Source: CAZTPC01 sp964615565
Lineage (GTDB): Bacteria > Patescibacteriota > Saccharimonadia > Saccharimonadales > AWTP1-31
Reading direction: 5' to 3'
Assembly: GCA_964615565.1 (NCBI GenBank)
Contig: CAZTPC010000003.1
Location: 1-64,000, forward strand
Length of the DNA stretch: 64,000 nt
Shown here in pieces: positions 17,176 through 25,723 of this stretch. The notes below the pieces were generated by a model. That model was given only the letters and a program-made list of their open reading frames with translations, made no database searches and was not told where the DNA came from. Position 1 is the stretch's first letter; every line of letters starts with the position of its first letter. Position numbers and translations under genes: made by a program.

Positions 17176-17967
17176 TTACCGGATATCTATTGCTTCAGGC
17201 TTAAATTTTCGACCCCAATACCATAATAGAATACCTCTATATCCCATAGCGCGAGCCTTTCGAACAGAACCATACACTAAAGCCTTCTTATTCAGCCTAG
17301 CCTGGTGGCCGGGAATTAGTTGGCAAACTTTTAGATGTAGCTCTAGATCTTCGTCTGTATCATCGATACTTGACCGTGGGAAGCCACCTACCTGGAGGTA
17401 TAGCTGTGATTCGATAGCCATATTTAGACCAGGTATCATAAATAGCGGATACTGCTGACCGGGGCGCCGAAAGAAGATTCGAGGCGAAAATTCTACTAAG
17501 CGGATGAGCATCTTGCCGAGTACTTGATCATACCACTTTGAAATCGCTTCATCAGTTCTTGGCTGCAATCTACCCCCAACAATTCGGGCTCCAGTTCGAA
17601 AATCTTCCTTTAGTAGCTTTACCCAATCCTTACATGGTAAGGCATCTGCATCGGTGCGTGCGACTACCGTTGCACCATTTTTGATTGCGTATCGAAAGCC
17701 AGTATCAGAAGCAGCACCAGTCCCCTTTTGCTTCTCGTGGATCAACCGGATACGCAGATTGGGATGTTTCTTAATGTAATCTTTTACAATCTTGGGCGAT
17801 CGATCGGTACTGACATTATCGACACAAACCAGAGTAAAGTCGGTGTCACTCTGTGCTTTTAGGGCATCAAGAGTACCCGTGATCAACTTCTCTTCATTAT
17901 AAAAAGGGACGACAATCCAGAAGTTACTTTTTGTTTGTTTTTTGGCCATCGTTTTTGATTTTTTCAT
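17176..17967 (-). CDS. Glycosyltransferase family 2 protein
   Basis: The 263-residue GT-A enzyme has an N-terminal VVPFYNEEKLITGTLDAL, a nucleotide-binding VDNVSTDRSP, the metal-binding DxD ARTDADALP and a downstream acceptor region with DDTDEDLELH. It transfers a sugar from a nucleotide-sugar to a lipid or glycan acceptor. It overlaps the DedA gene by 44 nt, so a start at 17949 (MAKKQTK) is an alternative. Co-transcribed with dedA. Confidence 0.8.
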   Translation of the reverse strand: MKKSKTMAKKQTKSNFWIVVPFYNEEKLITGTLDALKAQSDTDFTLVCVDNVSTDRSPKIVKDYIKKHPNLRIRLIHEKQKGTGAASDTGFRYAIKNGATVVARTDADALPCKDWVKLLKEDFRTGARIVGGRLQPRTDEAISKWYDQVLGKMLIRLVEFSPRIFFRRPGQQYPLFMIPGLNMAIESQLYLQVGGFPRSSIDDTDEDLELHLKVCQLIPGHQARLNKKALVYGSVRKARAMGYRGILLWYWGRKFKPEAIDIR

Positions 17968-18499
17968 AGAAGTACTTAAACATCAATATTGTGACCACCA
18001 GCACACATAGGCCACTGATCAGGTGCACTACGCTTTCTACGCCTTGCGTACTTACACTGTCGCTGAGTAAATATCCAGCTGTAAACAAGGTTACCCCTTT
18101 AAGTATCGAGGTTGCGATGCTCATTGTTAGAAAGGTCGGCAACCTCATCTCAGAAACCCCTGCGAGCACAATGGCCGGCATAGCCAGGACATCTGACATC
18201 TTGGCAAAGAACAACGTCACCTTTCCATGCTTATCGTAATACCCCTTAACCACGGCTAGACGATGATGATTAATGCCAACATATTTGGCGTATTTGCTCT
18301 CGAGCACGGCACTACTAGATCTGCCGATCAAGTAATAGGTAATATCACTAACAATATCTGCGATCATCAAGACAGTTAACGCCACCGAAAAGTTCAAGCC
18401 TGTTGCAGGTAACGATAAGCCGGCACCGAGGGTGATTATGGATCCTTCCAGAAAATTCAGGACAAAAAGCATTAGATATCGGGATAGCGTGCCGCTCAT
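17924..18499 (-). CDS. DedA/SNARE-associated-type membrane protein
   Basis: The 191-residue polytopic protein has the DedA layout: an early re-entrant hydrophobic loop (NFLEGSIITLGAGLSLP), a middle DITYYLIGRSSSAV and an FFAKMSDVLAMPAIVLAG segment where DedA proteins carry their FxRxxPGxR-type motif. DedA proteins help recycle polyprenyl-phosphate or phospholipid across membranes. Coupling to a GT2 suggests undecaprenyl-linked glycan work. A TATCAT box lies 7 nt before the ATG. Confidence 0.65.
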   Translation of the reverse strand: MSGTLSRYLMLFVLNFLEGSIITLGAGLSLPATGLNFSVALTVLMIADIVSDITYYLIGRSSSAVLESKYAKYVGINHHRLAVVKGYYDKHGKVTLFFAKMSDVLAMPAIVLAGVSEMRLPTFLTMSIATSILKGVTLFTAGYLLSDSVSTQGVESVVHLISGLCVLVVTILMFKYFYEKIKNDGQKTNKK

Positions 18500-18642
18500 T
18501 ACACTTATGATATATCAAACCATGAGTTTTGATGTTATACCTAATTCCGGTGTACTATCATTGCAAGAGGTAATCGATTATCAAGAACCTACGTATCGGC
18601 TCAAACACAGTTGCATATATAGAAGCCGGCTCTGGTAAGCCA

Positions 18643-19431
18643 ATGCTATTTTTACACAACGGCGGAAGCGGTCATTGGGTTTGGCAGCACCAGGTACAAC
18701 ACTTTGCCAAGGACTACCATGTTTTCGCTTTTGACATGCTGGGCTGTGGAGCATCGGATCGCCCAAATACAACCTATGATCTCGATTTTTATGCTCAGAT
18801 GACAAATGACATCATGAAAAAACTCAATCTTCAGAACGTTATCTTAGTCGGTAACTGCGTAGGTGCTGCAGCATCGCTTGAGTACGCATCGCTAGATTCG
18901 TCTCGCGTTAAAGCGCTGATTCTATTTAATCTCTGTGGCGGCCACGATATGATGTCGCCACTGGTTCGCTGGGTGAGCACTCCAATGCCAAAGCCCTTGC
19001 AACATGTTCAGAAAAAGGCGCTCAAAGTATTTCGACGCATACCTGGTATGGTTGCGTCTGCTGTTCGTACGAATTTTGCAGGCAAGCCCAACCCTAAGGA
19101 TCCTGTATTTATAGCTGAAACGATAGAGGCCAACAACCCAAAACAGTCCGATTCGCGACTTAACCTAATGAACGGATTATCGTCATTCAATAAGTTTAGT
19201 AGTAAGTTTGTTAGGCCTGAATCACTACCTCCTGTGTTAGTGTTTTGGGGTCAAGAGAACCGCGTCCTGCCTGTTTCTAAAGGGCTACGATTTTGTGAAC
19301 GCCTTCAGCCCACAAAAACGCATACTATTAATGGCGCCGGCCATTTACTTATGGCAGAACAACCATCTTTAGTGAACGCTTATATCGAGACGTTCCTAAA
19401 CGATTTAGTGATACAGCCAATTAATTCTTGA
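18643..19431 (+). CDS. Alpha/beta hydrolase with Cys nucleophile elbow (5' end uncertain)
   Basis: At least 263 residues show an alpha/beta-hydrolase core: oxyanion LFLHNGGSGHW, strand-turn FDMLGCGASDRP, nucleophile elbow VGNCVGAAAS, and a C-terminal His in INGAGHLL. The elbow holds Cys72 instead of Ser, and the usual acid position (WGQENRVLP) is Asn. Cys elbows occur in PHA synthases, dienelactone hydrolases and some acyltransferases, so acyl transfer or thioester chemistry is plausible. Coding continues upstream of this ATG (NLRIGSNTVAYIEAG from about 18577), with an AGAGGT before an ATT, or reached by a frameshift from 18522. It overlaps the acyl-ligase gene tail-to-tail by 11 nt. Confidence 0.75.
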   Translation: MLFLHNGGSGHWVWQHQVQHFAKDYHVFAFDMLGCGASDRPNTTYDLDFYAQMTNDIMKKLNLQNVILVGNCVGAAASLEYASLDSSRVKALILFNLCGGHDMMSPLVRWVSTPMPKPLQHVQKKALKVFRRIPGMVASAVRTNFAGKPNPKDPVFIAETIEANNPKQSDSRLNLMNGLSSFNKFSSKFVRPESLPPVLVFWGQENRVLPVSKGLRFCERLQPTKTHTINGAGHLLMAEQPSLVNAYIETFLNDLVIQPINS

Positions 19432-21067
19432 TTAGATGTCGCTTAACCTTAAGGGTTGAGGTCCTGACAAAGTCATCATCTCTGATGTCCACTACTTGTA
19501 TCTGTTCGTAGTCGGCCAGCTGCTGATTGACATGCTCCACATGGTCATTGGCTTGTCTGCTTAGTTTGACCCTCCGTACCTTACTGTTTGTATCTGCCAG
19601 TACAATGCTAGCGCAGACCTGAGGTCCACGCTTGGATGCAATGGTATGTACTACGACATCTCGAATTGATGAATGGCTGACTAGCAGTGCCTCGACCTCT
19701 TCTGGATATATCTTCTTACCATTGCTTGCCACGATCATATTTTTAAGACGACCAACAATCTTAAGACTGCCGTTTGGCTTGATGTATCCGAGATCGCCAG
19801 TGGCAAAACTTCCGTTGTTTAGTACTCGCCTAGTAGCTGCCGCATCCTTATAGTACCCAAGCATTACCTGGGGACCTTTAATAATCACCTCTCCCACGCC
19901 GTCTTCGCCCTTCTGGGCAATAGTAATGGTAGTTCCGGCAATAGGTGGACCTACCGAGTCAATGTCGTTATTGCCAAAATATGTGAGGGCAACAGCTGGC
20001 GAGCACTCGGTTAGACCATACCCCTGGAACAAACCAAATCCTAACCCGAGCATTTCGTTGGCGATTTTCTCGTTGAGTGGAGCCGCGCCGCTAAGGAATA
20101 TTCTAACCCTGCCACCAAGTTCGTCGTGAATTGCTGCAAATAATCGCCTCCTTAGGGTGATGCTATGCTTGCCTAGTACACTCGTGGCAGTGACTAATAG
20201 CCGAACAGTGCGCTCTTTATTTTTAGCCCTGATACCTTTCCAAATCTTGGCGTGCAATGAATCAATAACCCTGGGCACACAGACGACAACTGTAGGCCTG
20301 ACCGACTTGAACTCATCAGCAACATAACGGATACCCCGACTAAAGTGAATTGTACTACCAGAGTAAAGCGGTGCGAGGAATCCAGCATTACATTCAAACA
20401 TATGATGCATGGGTAGAATCGAAAGAAATACGTCTTGGGAATTGATACCGAATGGCCGAACACCTCGCTGCATATCTAACATGATCGATCGTTGTGACAA
20501 CATCACAATCTTAGATCTCGATGTAGTCCCAGATGTAAACAGCAGCGCAGCACACTGGTTTGGATTAATCTTGATCGTACGAGGTTTCTTGCTGCCTTGT
20601 CTAATAATATTAGAGCCGTCCGTAAGGTATGCTGCAAGAGTAGTGGCACCAGAACGACTACTCATAGATATACATGTTGTTTTGCTACTTTTTCGTTTAG
20701 CTGATGTCACTTTGGTTTTAACATCGCTAGAGTAGAACAAGATATCTAAATTGACCCTCTCGATGGAATCAGCTAGTTCTTTGGGGGTGAGTTCTTTGTC
20801 TAGCGGCACAACAGTTCCACCTCCGCACATAACCGCAAAGTACACAACCGCCCACTGATAGGAGTTCTTACCCATGATGCCGACTTTATGAACGATTCTT
20901 GAGCGTCCCATTAATCGTGCAGTAAGCGCAGCGACATCGCTTGCAAACTGAGCATAGGTAATCTCTGCGATGTCACCGTTGTTATCTGGTTGCCGGAATG
21001 CAACCCTGTCGCCGTACAGTTTTGCGCTACGACGTAATAGCGAAGGGATTGTTGTTAGTTCGGCCAT
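19421..21067 (-). CDS. AMP-dependent acyl ligase (long-chain acyl-CoA synthetase-like)
   Basis: The 548-residue adenylate-forming enzyme has the phosphate loop LLFTSGTTSRSK, the A5 motif QGYGLTECSP, ATP-ribose TGDLGYI, hinge GRLKNMIV, and a C-terminal catalytic Lys in TSTLKVKRHL. It resembles FadD-type ligases and activates a carboxylic acid as acyl-AMP for transfer to CoA or to the ACP encoded in the same operon. It is the last gene of the condensing operon. The ATG at 21067 lies inside the KAS II stop region (13-nt overlap). In Ole systems this slot is filled by the beta-lactone synthetase OleC, also an AMP-ligase relative, so that role must be considered. Confidence 0.88.
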   Translation of the reverse strand: MAELTTIPSLLRRSAKLYGDRVAFRQPDNNGDIAEITYAQFASDVAALTARLMGRSRIVHKVGIMGKNSYQWAVVYFAVMCGGGTVVPLDKELTPKELADSIERVNLDILFYSSDVKTKVTSAKRKSSKTTCISMSSRSGATTLAAYLTDGSNIIRQGSKKPRTIKINPNQCAALLFTSGTTSRSKIVMLSQRSIMLDMQRGVRPFGINSQDVFLSILPMHHMFECNAGFLAPLYSGSTIHFSRGIRYVADEFKSVRPTVVVCVPRVIDSLHAKIWKGIRAKNKERTVRLLVTATSVLGKHSITLRRRLFAAIHDELGGRVRIFLSGAAPLNEKIANEMLGLGFGLFQGYGLTECSPAVALTYFGNNDIDSVGPPIAGTTITIAQKGEDGVGEVIIKGPQVMLGYYKDAAATRRVLNNGSFATGDLGYIKPNGSLKIVGRLKNMIVASNGKKIYPEEVEALLVSHSSIRDVVVHTIASKRGPQVCASIVLADTNSKVRRVKLSRQANDHVEHVNQQLADYEQIQVVDIRDDDFVRTSTLKVKRHLIKN

Positions 21068-22287
21068 TTCTTGAACACCAGACATGCATTATGCCCACCA
21101 AAACCAAACGAATTACTCATGACCAAATCTAACTCTTTCTTAATACCAGTATTTGTTACAACGTTAACCAAACACATCGGGTCGACATTTGTAACATTGA
21201 TAGTTGCTGGTACAAAACCATTCTGGAGAGACAGCACTGAAGCGATTGCCTCAACTGCACCGCCTGCACCAAGCAAATGACCGGTCATTGATTTTGTTGA
21301 AGAGACTAACACCGGCGAATCACTGCCAAATACCCGTGTAATTGCCTTCGACTCGGTTGCATCGTTAAGGACAGTTGCTGTTCCGTGTGCGTTAATATAC
21401 CCAACCTTATCAGCACTAACCCCAGCATCGTCCAGAGCTAATTGCATAGCTTGTCCGATTGTCACTCCTTCTTGCTCGGGAGTAGTAATACTGTAAGCGT
21501 CGCAGTTAGTCCCGTAGCCAACTACCTCGGCCAGGATCTGTGCACCCCTTGCTGTGGCATGCACTAGATCCTCGAGAATCACAATGCCCGCACCCTCACC
21601 CATAACCGTTCCACTTCGTTCAGTATCGAACGGTATACATGCACGCTCTGGGCCGTCACCTGTGTACATAGCACGCATTGCCGCAAACCCTGAGAGCGTC
21701 AAGGGAGTAATTGCTGCCTCGGCAGCACCAGCAATAATGACATCTTGATCGCCACGCTGTATTGCCTTGAAGGCCTCACCTATCGAGTTTGACCCGCTGG
21801 CACATGCGGTGACGATAGCCAGGTTTGGACCCTTTGCTTGGAAGTCGATGGCAATAGCTCCTGAAGCCAGGTTAACTAGCGTGTTTGGGATTAAATACGG
21901 CGAAACACGGGACGGCGCATTCCGATCAAAAGAGTCGTAACTTTCTTCTAGTGCCTCAATCCCGCCAATACTCGTGGAAACATATACACCAAACCTACTT
22001 GGAACTACATCGTCTTTCTGCAAACCACTGTTCTTGTATGCTTGTTTAGCAGCGATACGAGCAAACTGCATAAACCTAGAATTGTACCTGGCATCGTGTT
22101 TACCCAGGAATTCTACTGGGTCGAGATCACGCACTTCGGCAGCAATCTTTACTGGACAATTTGTAGTATCGAATGATGTGACATGACTAATACCGCTCTT
22201 GCCGGCTTTGAGTCCTTCCCAATAACTTTGCACATCATTACCAATTGGCGTAATGGCACCCATGCCAGTAATAACAACCCTACGCAT
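21055..22287 (-). CDS. fabF: Beta-ketoacyl-ACP synthase II
   Basis: The 410-residue thiolase-fold condensing enzyme is of full family length. It has the Cys-His-His triad: C162 in TACASGSNS, H301 in NAHGTATVLND and H337 in SMTGHLLGAGG, with FGFGGHN near the C-terminus. It joins malonyl-ACP to an acyl chain with loss of CO2. The ATG at 22287 overlaps the end of the malonyl-transferase gene by 8 nt. Because no KR, DH or ER gene is nearby, the beta-keto products may not be fully reduced. Confidence 0.93.
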   Translation of the reverse strand: MRRVVITGMGAITPIGNDVQSYWEGLKAGKSGISHVTSFDTTNCPVKIAAEVRDLDPVEFLGKHDARYNSRFMQFARIAAKQAYKNSGLQKDDVVPSRFGVYVSTSIGGIEALEESYDSFDRNAPSRVSPYLIPNTLVNLASGAIAIDFQAKGPNLAIVTACASGSNSIGEAFKAIQRGDQDVIIAGAAEAAITPLTLSGFAAMRAMYTGDGPERACIPFDTERSGTVMGEGAGIVILEDLVHATARGAQILAEVVGYGTNCDAYSITTPEQEGVTIGQAMQLALDDAGVSADKVGYINAHGTATVLNDATESKAITRVFGSDSPVLVSSTKSMTGHLLGAGGAVEAIASVLSLQNGFVPATINVTNVDPMCLVNVVTNTGIKKELDLVMSNSFGFGGHNACLVFKKWPN

Positions 22288-23251
22288 TAGCTGCCTCAAT
22301 CTTTTGTAGCATTGTGGCGATATCATCGTATTTCTCAACTACATGCGTCTCAGCCCGTAAACCTAATGCCTTGGCATTCTCTCGGGCATAAGCTGCAAGC
22401 GAGACTCCAGGTCCAATTGCGATAAAACGCGTTATTCCATCTCTGCACATATTTTCGATTGTCTTCTGTAACTGAACTGGACGATAGAACTGCGCAACCT
22501 CAATATCACCAATGCCTGTATGCCCGGTCTCGCCATCGACGTTATAGTATACCGGCAATTCTGGCGCTTTAAATACAAAGTTTTGCTTCTCGATCTCTGA
22601 AGCAAATAACTCGGCAGCAGGCCTAGCCAAGCTAGAGTGGAAGGCCCTGGAGGTCCCAAGTTTGACTGCCTGCACCCTTTTTCTCGCCGCACATTGCTCT
22701 ATAACAGAATTTACTGCCTTGTTGTCTCCAGTGACTACAAGGCGTGTATCAGTAGAATATGTGGCTATCTGGCAGGCACCATACTGCTGGGCTTCACTGC
22801 AAATACTCTCTAAGGCTTCGGCATCCAGCCCAATGATAGATGCCATGCCCGAACCATCTGGAATAGCCTCAGCCATAATCCTACCTCGACTGGCCATAAG
22901 TGTGACACCAGATTGCACATCGAATGATCCTGCATAGCAAAGCGCTGCATACTCACCCAGGCTTAGACCAGCAACGGCATCGGCATGGATCCCGGCGCCC
23001 TCTAACGCCAGCGATACGGCCATGGAAGCCAAAAATAAGCTAGCTTGAACGTAACGCGTATCCGTTAGCTGCTCGCTACCTTCAAGACATAAAGTCCTGA
23101 GCGACATGCCATCATCAAACCGGAAATCAATCGAGTCCACAAGCTCTCGCACAGATTGATCGTTATCATAAAATGTCCGGAATGCTTCCGGGTCCAATGG
23201 CAAGCCCTGCCCAGGGAAAAGGATGGCAGTTTTTGCTTCACTCGCGCTCAT
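22280..23251 (-). CDS. fabD: Malonyl-CoA:ACP transacylase
   Basis: The 323-residue acyltransferase begins TAILFPGQGLP, carries the nucleophile S97 in GLSLGEYAAL, the malonate-carboxylate Arg in SRGRIM (R122) and catalytic H205 in SRAFHSSL. The conserved Arg predicts malonyl or similar dicarboxylic extender units. It loads the ACP encoded just upstream for use by KAS II and KAS III. It sits one nucleotide after the ACP stop, without its own Shine-Dalgarno. Confidence 0.92.
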   Translation of the reverse strand: MSASEAKTAILFPGQGLPLDPEAFRTFYDNDQSVRELVDSIDFRFDDGMSLRTLCLEGSEQLTDTRYVQASLFLASMAVSLALEGAGIHADAVAGLSLGEYAALCYAGSFDVQSGVTLMASRGRIMAEAIPDGSGMASIIGLDAEALESICSEAQQYGACQIATYSTDTRLVVTGDNKAVNSVIEQCAARKRVQAVKLGTSRAFHSSLARPAAELFASEIEKQNFVFKAPELPVYYNVDGETGHTGIGDIEVAQFYRPVQLQKTIENMCRDGITRFIAIGPGVSLAAYARENAKALGLRAETHVVEKYDDIATMLQKIEAANA

Positions 23252-23252
23252 G

Positions 23253-23492
23253 TTACTTGGAAGATACTGCTTTTTTGGATTCGAGGAGACTTACAATGTC
23301 ACCAACGGTTTTTAAGTCGGCAAGCTCTTCGTCAGATATTTTGACATCGAACTTTCCTTCTATTTCGAATGACAAATTAACCGCTGCCATACTGTCAATA
23401 TGAAGATCATTGCGTAGATTCGCCTCGGGAGTCACTTCTTCTTTATCTACATCAAACTCTTCGCTAATGATATCTTGAATTTCATCAAGCAT
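23253..23492 (-). CDS. acpP: Acyl carrier protein
   Basis: The 79-residue acidic four-helix carrier has the phosphopantetheine site at S34 in HIDSMAAV (DSM in place of the common DSL) and the usual FDVKISDEELADLKTVGD helix III-IV region. It carries acyl chains on a 4'-phosphopantetheine arm added by the PPTase encoded at the head of the operon. It has the best ribosome site of the operon: GGAGGTG within the last codons of the KAS III gene. This fits a need for more ACP than enzyme. Confidence 0.95.
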   Translation of the reverse strand: MLDEIQDIISEEFDVDKEEVTPEANLRNDLHIDSMAAVNLSFEIEGKFDVKISDEELADLKTVGDIVSLLESKKAVSSK

Positions 23493-23496
23493 GCTC

Positions 23497-24435
23497 TTAC
23501 ACCTCCATCACAAGAATATTTGCTGTTAATCCTGCTGCCGTCCCACACAGTAGCACTCTGTTTCCTGAAGTAATTATACCATTCTCAAGAAGTTTGCAGA
23601 GTACAAACGGAACAGAAACCGAAACCATGTTGCCATATTCTTTTACCCAGTTAATATAGCTGCCTTCAGGCGCGCCCATTTTGCTCATTATCATGTTGAG
23701 AACTCGACTAGCCTGATGAGGGATGATAACGTCCACATCCTTCATTCCTATACCAAACTCATTAGAAAAGTCTTTGACCATAGCCGGTAACCGCTGTGCT
23801 GCGATACGCAAAACTGCTCGACCATTCATATCGAACATATAGTCTTCTTTATTCTCTTCTGTGTAGAACTGTGGTCTCAGCCCAGTTAGCCCACCTCGTA
23901 TTTCTGTAGTATGCACACCTTCAGACCAGGTACGCTGCATACTTGCTATAACTCCTTGATTTTCATTATCTGAAGAAGAAAGCACTATTGCAGCCGCCCC
24001 ATCCGAAAAGAGTTCGTAGCTTTCTTTTTGCTTTGGGTTAAGGCCAAGTGATCCTACCTCACTTGATACGATTAGTACCTTCTTGTAACGGCCAGCATCT
24101 ATCAGGTAGGAGGTCAGATCGACTGCAGTCAAAAAACTGGTACAAGTAGTATTAATGTCTAGAGCCGGTATCTCGGTGCCCTTTGCAATTTGCTCGTGAA
24201 TCAAAGCTGCAGTGCATGGTAAGGGCTGAATCCCTACAGCACTAGCCGAAACAATACAATCGATATCAGTGATATCTAGACCGGCAACCTGCAAAGCATC
24301 CTTACAAGCAGCAACTGCCATAGAAAGCTGTGTTTCGTCGCCTGTCACCCGGTAGCGTGTGCCACCGTCGAATTGCACTGGATGAGAAGGAAGATACGTT
24401 CCCCAGCCTGTAATCTTACAGTTACGAACTTTCAC
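23497..24435 (-). CDS. fabH: Beta-ketoacyl-ACP synthase III-like condensing enzyme
   Basis: The 312-residue thiolase-fold enzyme has an intact Cys-His-Asn triad: C98 in DINTTCTSFL, H240 in IIPHQASRV and N269 in EYGNMVSV, and the FDMNGRAVLR segment shared by FabH proteins. It starts chains by condensing an acyl-CoA (or acyl-ACP) with malonyl-ACP. OleA and other head-to-head Claisen enzymes belong to the same family, so donor choice is open. GTG start, overlapping the adenylating-enzyme gene by 14 nt. Confidence 0.88.
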   Translation of the reverse strand: MKVRNCKITGWGTYLPSHPVQFDGGTRYRVTGDETQLSMAVAACKDALQVAGLDITDIDCIVSASAVGIQPLPCTAALIHEQIAKGTEIPALDINTTCTSFLTAVDLTSYLIDAGRYKKVLIVSSEVGSLGLNPKQKESYELFSDGAAAIVLSSSDNENQGVIASMQRTWSEGVHTTEIRGGLTGLRPQFYTEENKEDYMFDMNGRAVLRIAAQRLPAMVKDFSNEFGIGMKDVDVIIPHQASRVLNMIMSKMGAPEGSYINWVKEYGNMVSVSVPFVLCKLLENGIITSGNRVLLCGTAAGLTANILVMEV

Positions 24436-25723
24436 TAAACTGCCTTTCTATACGTTTTAACTTACGTTTCATATCTAATGAATATGTTTCAAATGTAATG
24501 CGTGGCGATACAAATGACATCTTCTTGGCGAGATTCGCAAACTCGGCTGCGATAGCTTGTCGTACTGTCGCAGCTTGGGTATCAATCTGAACTACGATCG
24601 TATCGTGCGATGTTTGAGTCACCCTGTACTCTCCTATACCTTTAGTATATATCACACATCGGGCAATAATATCTGGGAAGACCTTAATAGTCCGTCCGGC
24701 TTTATCCTTAAATAAGAAGATGTCATCTTCGCGGCCTTCGATTCGATCAATTACTGTGGTAGTCATACCACAGGAACACTTCTTCTTGGACAGAACAAGG
24801 ATATCGTTGAGCCTGTACCGAACAATAGGCTGTGTCTTCCGCCGAAAGTCTGTGATAATCGGTACGAACCGACGGTCGTCGATAAACTCTTTCTCAATAT
24901 AGACAATATCTTCATTCAAGTGCAGCGATCCCTCATGACAGGTGTGTGCCAGGAATCCTTCAGTACACTGGTATGCCTGGTAGATGTACTTCTGACGAAA
25001 AACTCTCTTGAATCGTTTCTCGTCGCCAACCGATAATACCTCTGCTACCGATATAACCTTCTGAGCATGCAAGGATATAACTTTCTGTTCTACTGCATTT
25101 GCAATCAGCCCCAGAACAGACGGCGGAGCAATAAGTACTGTTGGTTCGTATTGCTCGAGTTCGCTAATGAGCTTTGTCATATCCTTATACATATCAAAAT
25201 ACCTAAAGGTGATGAACCGTGAATTAACAGATTCGTACAAGTTGTTGTTTGCCCGCAGGAAGAAGGCTACTCTATGACCGCTTATACTACCCTTTGGTAG
25301 AAACTTTGCCAGTACGGCTCCCGCCCAGGAAGCTCGCTCGTAATCACTCGCTACAAACAATCCTCGGTGGCCACTGGTACCTGACGAAAGTCCAACTGAA
25401 ACGCCATTATAGGTAGGTGTAAAGTTACGAGTTCGTTCACTTTTAATTGCAATCGCCAGTGCCTTATCGCGTTTTAGGCCGCGAGTATTCATAGTATTAA
25501 AGCTAGCCAGCGAAGCAGCCTTATCCATTATTGGTAAGTCCTGAAGGTCACCAATACCCCGAATAAGCTGACGTTTTGCAAAGTACGGTGAATGTGTATG
25601 CAAATATGCAAAGTGTCTGCGGATCATTCTAGATTGCAACCGCTCTACGGATTTTCTAGTTCGCAACTTCTGTAGCCAACGTGTCTGGACAAAGTACCAA
25701 AGAGTTATTAGTTTTTCTTTCAC
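24422..25723 (-). CDS. PaaK/CoF-synthetase-like adenylate-forming enzyme
   Basis: The 433-residue protein has the compact adenylating fold of the phenylacetate-CoA ligase / F390-synthetase group: SSGTSGHRGLF phosphate loop, VLIAPPSVLGLIA, QAYQCTEGFLAH in the A5 position, RYRLNDILVL and an aromatic-acid ligase C-terminal domain ending DMKRKLKRIERQF. A C-x-C pair (KKCSCGM) may bind metal, as in related proteins. It could activate an aromatic or unusual starter acid for the FabH or ACP next to it. The GTG start overlaps the MBL gene by 4 nt. Confidence 0.7.
   Translation of the reverse strand: MKEKLITLWYFVQTRWLQKLRTRKSVERLQSRMIRRHFAYLHTHSPYFAKRQLIRGIGDLQDLPIMDKAASLASFNTMNTRGLKRDKALAIAIKSERTRNFTPTYNGVSVGLSSGTSGHRGLFVASDYERASWAGAVLAKFLPKGSISGHRVAFFLRANNNLYESVNSRFITFRYFDMYKDMTKLISELEQYEPTVLIAPPSVLGLIANAVEQKVISLHAQKVISVAEVLSVGDEKRFKRVFRQKYIYQAYQCTEGFLAHTCHEGSLHLNEDIVYIEKEFIDDRRFVPIITDFRRKTQPIVRYRLNDILVLSKKKCSCGMTTTVIDRIEGREDDIFLFKDKAGRTIKVFPDIIARCVIYTKGIGEYRVTQTSHDTIVVQIDTQAATVRQAIAAEFANLAKKMSFVSPRITFETYSLDMKRKLKRIERQFSESS

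Noticed and set aside
18432..18638. Plus-strand frame overlapping the DedA start, ending just before the Cys hydrolase
   Set aside because: Its first part is antisense to DedA and its last part is in the wrong frame relative to the hydrolase. Only the segment from ATG 18522 may matter, as a frameshifted hydrolase N-terminus.
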